Of a DNA stretch of 64,000 nt, positions 58,858-64,000 are shown in pieces. Under the pieces are notes generated by a model. That model was not told the DNA's origin. It ran no database searches and saw only the letters and a list, made by a program, of their open reading frames with translations. The DNA is from Enterobacter cloacae (GTDB lineage Bacteria; Pseudomonadota; Gammaproteobacteria; Enterobacterales; Enterobacteriaceae). Each line of letters starts with the position of its first letter. Within the stretch, counting starts at the first letter, position 1. The stretch spans positions 4,154,001 through 4,218,000 of the forward strand of contig NZ_CP056117.1 of assembly GCF_013375935.1 (NCBI RefSeq). Reading direction: 5' to 3'. The translations under genes were made by a program, and so were the position numbers.

Positions 58858-58903
58858 GTTAGCGCAGTCGATTATTTGAGCAACTGTTTGAGTTTCGTTT
58901 CAG

Positions 58904-58931
58904 CTAAGGTGCTGTCTGTTCGACAGTGCAG
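58904..58931 (-). repeat. Decayed 15th CRISPR repeat
   Basis: 18 of 28 positions agree with the array repeat, one repeat-spacer unit (61 bases) beyond the last recognised repeat. The hairpin stem is CTGTC/GACAG instead of CTGCC/GGCAG, a paired change that keeps the fold. Confidence 0.55.
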
Positions 58932-58964
58932 AGAGTAAGAGGTGTAAAGGCCTTATTTTCTATT

Positions 58965-59772
58965 TTGCTAAGCTGCCAGTACGGCAGTGCACATTGACGG
59001 GATGCGCAGGGTGCTGTCCAGTTCTTTCTTAGCTGCCTGTACGGCAGTGCACCGGGTAGTCGATATCGTCGCGTTCACGGTGGCTTTCTAAGCTGCCTGT
59101 ACGGCAGTGCACGATGGCGTGAAAAGGCTGGTGGTCATCCTGATTTTCTAAGCTGCCTGTACGGCAGTGCACCCTGAGCGAAACCAGACCAGCGCATGCG
59201 TGACTTTCTAAGCTGCCTGTACGGCAGTGCACCGGTATACCTTTCCCGCCCTTGCCCGGTTTGATTTCTAAGCTGCCTGTACGGCAGTGCACTCTGACCT
59301 GGGCTGTTTAGATATCGGCTGCGTTTTCTAAGCTGCCTGTACGGCAGTGCACAAAACTCCGGTCTAAAACCCGTCCGTTGGCGGTTTCTAAGCTGCCTGT
59401 ACGGCAGTGCACCGTTTACGGACGTTTTGAACGTCCGTTTTAACTTTCTAAGCTGCCTGTACGGCAGTGCACGCCAACCTATTGCACGTCAACGGAACGA
59501 TAAATTTCTAAGCTGCCTGTACGGCAGTGCACACCATTACGGACGCCCTGGGGCAGACAGTGAATTTCTAAGCTGCCTGTACGGCAGTGCACGCTGTAGT
59601 TCCAAAGCAGCCACGCCTTCTGATTTTCTAAGCTGCCTGTACGGCAGTGCACAAAAGCCAGCGACAGGCTGGCAATGTGAGGGTTTTCTAAGCTGCCTGT
59701 ACGGCAGTGCACGTCCTTGTAGAACGGCACATCCATAATTTTACTTTCTAAGCTGCCTGTACGGCAGTGCAC
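58965..59772 (-). CRISPR. Type I-F CRISPR array, 14 repeats and 13 spacers
   Basis: 28-bp repeats start every 60 bases from 58965 to 59745, with spacers of exactly 32 bp. On the minus strand the repeat begins GTGCACTGCC and ends GCTTAGAAA; its 5-bp stem is CTGCC/GGCAG, the Csy4 substrate type. The first listed repeat (58965) has two changes and the next (59025) has one; the other twelve are identical. Worn repeats at the low-coordinate end and the AT-rich leader at the high end show that transcription and spacer addition run from 59772 toward 58965. Spacer sources cannot be told from the window. Confidence 0.98.
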
Positions 59773-59900
59773 TGAAATAATATCTCTACACCTTGATGAT
59801 TTTCATACAAAAAAAGCTAAAAACCCTTCTCTGCCCCTCTTTTTCAGCCAGTAAAATACTCATTTAAAATCAATGAATTAAAATAAGTTAAAAATTAGGG
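59773..59900 (-). promoter_or_regulatory. CRISPR leader
   Basis: AT-rich sequence directly before the first repeat as read on the minus strand, with T-runs (GGGTTTTTAGCTTTTTTTG). It should hold the pre-crRNA promoter and the spacer-integration signals. A reduced IHF-like site may also lie at 59786-59798 (CATCAAGGTGTAG on the minus strand, two mismatches). Confidence 0.8.
59868..59880 (+). promoter_or_regulatory. IHF consensus site in the CRISPR leader
   Basis: AATCAATGAATTA fits WATCAANNNNTTR at every position. It lies about 96 bases before the first repeat. IHF is known to bend I-F leaders during spacer integration. Confidence 0.7.
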
Positions 59901-59945
59901 TCAAACGCCCTTTTCTCATAAACTACCCGGCATAAAAAACAGCCA

Positions 59946-59991
59946 TTCCATCACACCTGACAAATGACTATACTTACCCATGACAAATGAC
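59946..59991 (+). promoter_or_regulatory. Promoter and likely operator of the xre-res module
   Basis: An exact 11-bp direct repeat TGACAAATGAC occurs at 59958-59968 and 59981-59991, 23 bases apart. Between them is a -10 box TATACT (59969-59974), with a weak -35 TTCCAT (59946-59951) 17 bases upstream. Repeats flanking the -10 fit repression by the antitoxin, as is known for other Xre-RES pairs. Confidence 0.65.
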
Positions 59992-60008
59992 ATTACTAAG
60001 GAGGTACT

Positions 60009-60452
60009 ATGAGAACATGGGTCCCCGCGCAAAAACCTGCTGATAACACGCTGTGGCGCTATGCTGGTTTACCTGCAAACAGAGGTATGCGGCTGATTCA
60101 ATATCTTAACCAGGGTTTACCCGTCAGCGTCCTCGAAAATATCCATGAGTGGACGGCCATGTCGAAAGCAGATATTTTGCGCGTTACAGGGATTAATGAG
60201 CGTAACGTTGCCCGACGCAAAAGCGCGGGACGGACGCTGACGCCAGATGAGAGCGAACGCGTGGCCCGTTTTGTTCGGGTGCTGGATGCTGCCGTCGATT
60301 ATTTTGGCAGTAAAGAAGATGCGTGGAACTGGCTGCAGGCACCTGTGCGCGGGCTTGGGAATGTTGCGCCTGTCGACCTGATAGCCACGGAAACCGGTGC
60401 GCTGGAAGTCACCGATTTGATTGGTCGACTCGAACACGGAGTGTTCGCATGA
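60009..60452 (+). CDS. Xre/MbcA/ParS-type antitoxin (DUF2384)
   Basis: 147 residues. An Xre-like helix-turn-helix lies at about residues 50-75 (MSKADILRVTGINERNVARR). The DUF2384 toxin-binding domain runs from about 88 to the end, with ARVxRVxDAA-like VARFVRVLDAAVDYFG and the typical tail ATETGALEVTDLIGRLEHGVFA. Members of this family neutralise RES toxins and repress their own promoter. The ribosome site AAGGAGG is excellent. The stop overlaps the toxin start by four bases (ATGA). It sits between the CRISPR leader and csy4, in the opposite direction to both. Confidence 0.93.
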   Translation: MRTWVPAQKPADNTLWRYAGLPANRGMRLIQYLNQGLPVSVLENIHEWTAMSKADILRVTGINERNVARRKSAGRTLTPDESERVARFVRVLDAAVDYFGSKEDAWNWLQAPVRGLGNVAPVDLIATETGALEVTDLIGRLEHGVFA

Positions 60453-60922
60453 TTTTTTATCGCCTGGTGACGGGACGCTATGCCAGTGAAGCGTGGAGTG
60501 GAAGTGGTGCAAACCAGTATGGCGGGCGCTGGAATCATAAAGGCCATCCAGCTGTGTATGTTTCCACCTCCATTTCACTGGCCTCACTGGAAATTTTGGT
60601 ACACGTCAGAAAAGATACCGTGCTGAATCAGTACCAGCTTTTCAGTATTGATATCCCGGATGAACAGATCGATTATCTGGATAAAACGTGGCTACCCGAG
60701 GACTGGCAGGAAAATCCAGCCCCCGTATCGACAATGGATCTAGGAACCGGGTGGTTGCAGGCTAACAGGGCCCTAGCTCTTATCTTACCTTCCTGTATCA
60801 TCCCTTATGAAAACAATGCCATTCTTAACCCCTTACACCCTGCATTCCACACGGCACTCAATTCAGTTCAGCAACTGCCCTTTATTTTTGATACCCGACT
60901 GGCTGAAAAAACCGCACCCTGA
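60449..60922 (+). CDS. RES-domain toxin
   Basis: 157 residues, almost all RES domain. The conserved residues are visible as R27 (GGRWN), Y37 (AVYVS), E48 (LASLEIL) and S115 (LPSCIIPYENNAILNPLHP). Characterised RES toxins (for example Mycobacterium MbcT and a Pseudomonas putida RES) destroy NAD+. The start at 60449 is set by the ATGA overlap with the antitoxin gene; upstream in-frame codons lie inside that gene. All key residues are present, so the toxin is likely active. Confidence 0.93.
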   Translation: MIFYRLVTGRYASEAWSGSGANQYGGRWNHKGHPAVYVSTSISLASLEILVHVRKDTVLNQYQLFSIDIPDEQIDYLDKTWLPEDWQENPAPVSTMDLGTGWLQANRALALILPSCIIPYENNAILNPLHPAFHTALNSVQQLPFIFDTRLAEKTAP

Positions 60923-60935
60923 ACGCTGATGCGGT
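60906..60935 (-). terminator. Likely terminator of the csy operon
   Basis: On the minus strand, stem ACCGCA/TGCGGT with a 13-base loop, followed by TTTTT. It lies just past the csy4 stop and overlaps the last codons of the RES gene, so it would stop csy transcripts before they cross the toxin-antitoxin genes. Confidence 0.65.
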
Positions 60936-60943
60936 TATGCATC

Positions 60944-61498
60944 TCAGAACCAGGGAACCGTTGCCGTCGCGCTGAGTCCGTAGCTCGTAAACAGCCCGGA
61001 GACAGGTGCAGAGAGCAACTCTCCATGGCGAATAAAGAGTTTAAAAGACTGGCCCGTAGAGAGACTGCGCAGGTTAAGCCAGGGTAAATCCGTCCTCGCC
61101 TCCTGCATCGTCAGAAGACGCTGTTGCGCCTCCTCCTCTGTTAACCATCCTTTTTTAACCGAGCGTCGCATGAGCCTCTGCGCGCTACTTTTCACCTGGA
61201 CGCGGCTTACACAGCGCCACTGGCTGACGTCAGGCACGGGCTGGATGCCCGAGGACATGCAGTAGTCACTTAATCCTTTTCGCCATATGAGTGATTCGAG
61301 ATCGCTTAACGCCGGGTGAGTACCGTGCAGTCGTAACACCGGGCCGGACTTAATGCCATACTCAGGGAAGCTGATACCAATATCCCCCTGCCCTCGCTGC
61401 CCAAGCGCGCGGTGCAGTTTAGCCACCAGCGCGGCCATCAGCATCTCCTCGCTAAACTCCGGGTCGGGTAGGACGCGGATCTCAAGATAGTGATCCAT
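60944..61498 (-). CDS. csy4: Type I-F crRNA endonuclease Csy4 (Cas6f)
   Basis: Cuts pre-crRNA at the 3' base of the repeat hairpin and stays bound in the Csy complex. It has 184 residues. Catalytic H29 is in AKLHRAL. S145 in LRSLSTGQ corresponds to S148 of the Pseudomonas enzyme. The arginine-rich helix is RVQVKSSAQRLMRRSVKK (residues 99-116). The ending TVPWF is also conserved. The ATG at 61498 has AAGGAG five bases upstream and gives the family start MDHYLEIRV; the GTG at 61504 would swallow that ribosome site. Confidence 0.96.
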   Translation of the reverse strand: MDHYLEIRVLPDPEFSEEMLMAALVAKLHRALGQRGQGDIGISFPEYGIKSGPVLRLHGTHPALSDLESLIWRKGLSDYCMSSGIQPVPDVSQWRCVSRVQVKSSAQRLMRRSVKKGWLTEEEAQQRLLTMQEARTDLPWLNLRSLSTGQSFKLFIRHGELLSAPVSGLFTSYGLSATATVPWF

Positions 61499-61507
61499 AA
61501 CCACTCC

Positions 61508-62506
61508 TTACTCGCCCTTTTCACCAAATACGCCGCCACGGATCAGGACGGCCATCACGTAATGTTGCTGATCAACATCCGGCTTCTGGCCTTTCGTGAC
61601 CCAGTTGTCGAGGAGAGTGTAGAAATCCATTTTCTCTTTCGGTTGGCGACACGCCACACCGCGGCTGGTGACTGAGCCATAAGGTTCAACGGCTATCGCG
61701 CCCAGTTCATCAACTTTTGGATGCCAGGTATCGATAGTACGGATCGCATTGCCAATTTTTTGCGAGTGCATACCGGCGACGTCATCCACCTGATAAAGCA
61801 GACGGCTTTTGCTGCTATTGCTGTCCAGCACCAATTCCTGCGATGGGAAGATCTCCTGCCCTGCGCCGAGAAGCACCTGTGCTTCTACGTTAAGCAGAAC
61901 AAATCCGTTACCGCTCAGTCCTTTCTCAATTTCCTGAGCCAGCTGGGTGAGTTGTTTATCGCAGGCGGTAAAATCACGTAATCCGTAGCCGTACGCGTCA
62001 AAGGTCCACAGCTGGCGGCCAGTGATTTTTACAACAATCTTTTCAGCACCGACACGGTTACGCCATAAAAAACGTCCGTTTGCCAGATTGGTTGCGTAAC
62101 GACGCGCCAGTTCAGTAAAACCGTGTTCACTAATATACCCATCAATGACCTGCTGAAGTTCATCCTGATAAGTACGGTCGTTACACACCGAAGGCGTGGA
62201 GAGATTTCCCAACACGCGCAGGGTAAATTTAACCTGTAAGGTATCCGCGTCCGCAGGCAGCGACGCCACATCTACACGCTGGAGATTGGCTTTCTGGATC
62301 TCAGCATCCAGTTTTGCCGTATCGTTGGTAAGTGCGTTTTTGAGACGGTTTGAGATCGTACCGCGTACCGCTTTTTCCTGAATCCTGATCGGTTGCCAGA
62401 TCTCTCCTTCCCAACTTCCTGAATACATCACCGCATCCGAGGTCGCCAGTTTACGTTCAAATGCCAGTACAGATGCCGTTTTAACGGCAGTGGGTGCCTT
62501 TGCCAT
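61508..62506 (-). CDS. csy3: Type I-F backbone protein Csy3 (Cas7f)
   Basis: Forms the six-fold backbone of the Csy surveillance complex along the crRNA spacer. It has 332 residues with the family start [20 protein letters not shown] and the internal stretch [18 protein letters not shown]. The ribosome site AAAAAGGAC precedes the ATG. It lies 13 bases after csy2 and nine bases before the csy4 start, in one operon. Confidence 0.96.
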   Translation of the reverse strand: MAKAPTAVKTASVLAFERKLATSDAVMYSGSWEGEIWQPIRIQEKAVRGTISNRLKNALTNDTAKLDAEIQKANLQRVDVASLPADADTLQVKFTLRVLGNLSTPSVCNDRTYQDELQQVIDGYISEHGFTELARRYATNLANGRFLWRNRVGAEKIVVKITGRQLWTFDAYGYGLRDFTACDKQLTQLAQEIEKGLSGNGFVLLNVEAQVLLGAGQEIFPSQELVLDSNSSKSRLLYQVDDVAGMHSQKIGNAIRTIDTWHPKVDELGAIAVEPYGSVTSRGVACRQPKEKMDFYTLLDNWVTKGQKPDVDQQHYVMAVLIRGGVFGEKGE

Positions 62507-62519
62507 AGATAAGTCCTTT

Positions 62520-63455
62520 TTAATTTAAATGTTCAGATGTCATCGGCGCGCCCGCGCCCTGACAGTAGTAACCTGTTTCCGTCGTGCGATAACGCCAGAA
62601 AATGTCTTCTAATGACCGAACTCGGTGCAGACCGCACCACTCGCCTATGCCATACACCGCTTCGGTAAACGCAAAGGGTGTTTCTGCATCACGCGCGTTT
62701 GCGACCACACCCGGAGCATACAATTCTGAGATGCGCTGATAACCGGTCATTAATGGCACCAGATACCCGGGTTTAGGTTTGGGAACGTAGAGCCAACTGG
62801 CCGGATCCCCTTCCCTGATATCGCCCTCGTCCGGCGTTTCGGCCTGCATTTTCAACGCCGCGAAATCGAGCCAGGCATCAAGCAGCGTGGCATCAGGATT
62901 GCTTTCAAGAAGCGTTTGATGATGTTCGCTCAGCCAGCGGCTGCGATCGCGCAGGGCAAAGCCCGGCATCAGTTGCCACTGTAATCGGCTCATCTCCTGA
63001 GCGCTGGCAGGCATCGCCATAACCGAAATATTCTGGATATCGACGATGATCCCCCCCGCCAGTCGAAGCGTCGGGCATATCTGAGACAGAAACTCGGCGA
63101 GGTCGCGCTGCCCGTATTCACCGTTTGGGATTTCCCCATGACACTCCAGCAGCAATGAAACCGTCATATGCATGCGGCCCTCTTCATTAAAGGAGGCCGT
63201 TTTCGCTTCACGGGTAAGGGGATTGCGGGTCAGGGCGAACTGATAATCGCGGCCAGACGTATGCGCGTGGATCTGGTGCTCGTGGCTCACGACGGCACAG
63301 CCATCAATGCGCAGCCCATGCTTTTCTGTCAACCTGCGCGACAAAGCATGGGAAAACCCCACAAAATGGGTGATCGCAGGGAAACCCCAGGTCAGGCCAG
63401 CAATCGCGTTGGCGTTTTCAACTCTCACACGGCGAAGCAGAATCAGTGAGCTCAT
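62520..63455 (-). CDS. csy2: Type I-F protein Csy2 (Cas5f)
   Basis: Binds the 5' handle of the crRNA with Csy1 at the foot of the Csy complex. It has 311 residues. The family start [20 protein letters not shown] and the following [21 protein letters not shown] are clear. The ATG at 63455 overlaps the csy1 stop by four bases (ATGA), which decides the start over a longer frame that begins inside csy1 at 63524. Confidence 0.96.
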   Translation of the reverse strand: MSSLILLRRVRVENANAIAGLTWGFPAITHFVGFSHALSRRLTEKHGLRIDGCAVVSHEHQIHAHTSGRDYQFALTRNPLTREAKTASFNEEGRMHMTVSLLLECHGEIPNGEYGQRDLAEFLSQICPTLRLAGGIIVDIQNISVMAMPASAQEMSRLQWQLMPGFALRDRSRWLSEHHQTLLESNPDATLLDAWLDFAALKMQAETPDEGDIREGDPASWLYVPKPKPGYLVPLMTGYQRISELYAPGVVANARDAETPFAFTEAVYGIGEWCGLHRVRSLEDIFWRYRTTETGYYCQGAGAPMTSEHLN

Positions 63456-64000
63456 TTCAGCGCCTCCTGGATAATTTTTTCCATCTCTCGGAGGTTGGCC
63501 CGTAAGCGCTCGCGGGTTTCCCATTCACGTTTTTCCACAGCACCTAAATCCGGCATCGACTTGCGCAGACGTGCGTTCAGCCAAAGGGAAAAATCTTCTG
63601 CCACAGCGTCCTGCCAGTCGTCTTTTTCACGCTCAAGACGAAAGGCTTCGTCTGTTTTTGTACGCCAGGGATCGAGCCAGAGCTGTTGATGGGGTTTCAG
63701 ATCGGGACAGTTAAGCGTCCAGTTCTGCGCGGTTTCACGTTGAAAGTCAGATGCGATCTCGAACAAGAGATCGATAATTATATTGATATAGCCATCGCGG
63801 GCTTCGCGAATACGAAAACTGGTGTAATCGCCCGCTTTCGTCAGTAATGACACAAGCAAATGAATATGACTCTTCGCACGGCGGTCAAATTGCCCACCTC
63901 TGGCGAAAACAGAACGTAAACTCGTTGGCGGCTTTTCTGCCCTTTTCCACTGCGGCGGCTGGCAGGAAAGTAGCCAGCTCCGTCCACCGCGCACGCTGTT
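63452..64000 (-). CDS. csy1: Type I-F protein Csy1 (Cas8f), C-terminal part
   Basis: Large subunit of the Csy complex that recognises the PAM with Csy2. Only the last 182 residues are in the window; the family is about 430 long. The visible part has RGGRSWLLSCQPPQWKR at the cut edge and a helical C-terminal bundle. The cut is due to the window end. cas1 and cas2-3 are expected upstream, outside the window. Confidence 0.93.
   Translation of the reverse strand, partial: NSVRGGRSWLLSCQPPQWKRAEKPPTSLRSVFARGGQFDRRAKSHIHLLVSLLTKAGDYTSFRIREARDGYINIIIDLLFEIASDFQRETAQNWTLNCPDLKPHQQLWLDPWRTKTDEAFRLEREKDDWQDAVAEDFSLWLNARLRKSMPDLGAVEKREWETRERLRANLREMEKIIQEALK

Noticed and set aside
58792-58964. serW-type tRNA-Ser expected next to infA
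   Set aside because: Read on both strands; no cloverleaf or CCA end is seen. Only a terminator and a decayed repeat are present.
58993-59744. Spacers that target genes inside this window
   Set aside because: By eye, no spacer matches another part of the window. A genome-wide and phage database search would be needed to say more.
59029-59772. Open frames across the array that encode repeated CRTGSLE or LSCLYGSA units
   Set aside because: They are translations of the 60-bp repeat-spacer period (20 codons) and have no ribosome site or homology.
60323-60448. Longer start for the RES toxin
   Set aside because: The extra 42 residues lie inside the antitoxin gene in another frame and have no RES-family match. 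The ATGA overlap gives a natural start.
63456-63524. Longer start for csy2
   Set aside because: It lies inside csy1. The ATG at 63455 gives the conserved [10 protein letters not shown] start and an ATGA coupling with csy1.

Overview
This 64 kb window is chromosomal backbone of a member of the Enterobacteriaceae. Gene order and protein sequences follow the E. coli pncB to infA segment almost gene for gene. Sequence details (OmpF, FtsK linker length, a CigR/RcnB-like gene next to pflA) suggest a relative such as Enterobacter, Lelliottia or Leclercia rather than Escherichia, but the genus is an inference.

Layout: (1) 1-5.5 kb, plus strand: the 3' part of pncB, then asnS, the porin gene ompF with a long OmpR-type control region, and aspC. 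(2) 5.5-16.2 kb, minus strand: gloC, mepK and ldtD (cell-wall 3-3 crosslink cutting and making), then the condensin operon cmoM-mukF-mukE-mukB. (3) 16.3-31.1 kb: elyC (plus), then a long minus-strand run: ycbJ, kdsB, ycaR, ycaQ, lpxK, msbA, ycaI/comEC (lipid A and LPS supply), ihfB, rpsA, cmk, aroA, serC. (4) 31.3-44.4 kb: ycaP and ycaO diverge. focA-pflB-pflA (mixed-acid fermentation) and dmsABC (DMSO respiration) form an anaerobic block, split by a CigR-like gene and the transporter gene ycaD. (5) 44.6-58.8 kb: serS, rarA, lolA, ftsK and lrp (minus), then trxB, cydD, cydC, aat and infA (plus).

The accessory part is the last 5 kb. Directly after infA lies a type I-F CRISPR array: 14 repeats with a strict 60-bp period and 13 spacers of 32 bp, read on the minus strand. 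A further decayed repeat at its old end keeps its hairpin through paired base changes. An AT-rich leader with an exact IHF consensus follows, and then the effector operon csy4-csy3-csy2-csy1, which runs off the window end. A two-gene Xre/DUF2384 antitoxin and RES-domain toxin module sits between the leader and csy4, on the opposite strand, exactly where a canonical I-F locus has nothing. Its promoter carries an 11-bp direct repeat that looks like an operator.

The infA-clpA interval is a known home of type I-F systems in E. coli. The embedded toxin-antitoxin pair is the most unusual thing here and the best candidate for an undescribed arrangement, possibly an addiction module that guards the CRISPR-Cas locus. 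All other genes look intact. Only pncB and csy1 are cut, and both by the window edges.
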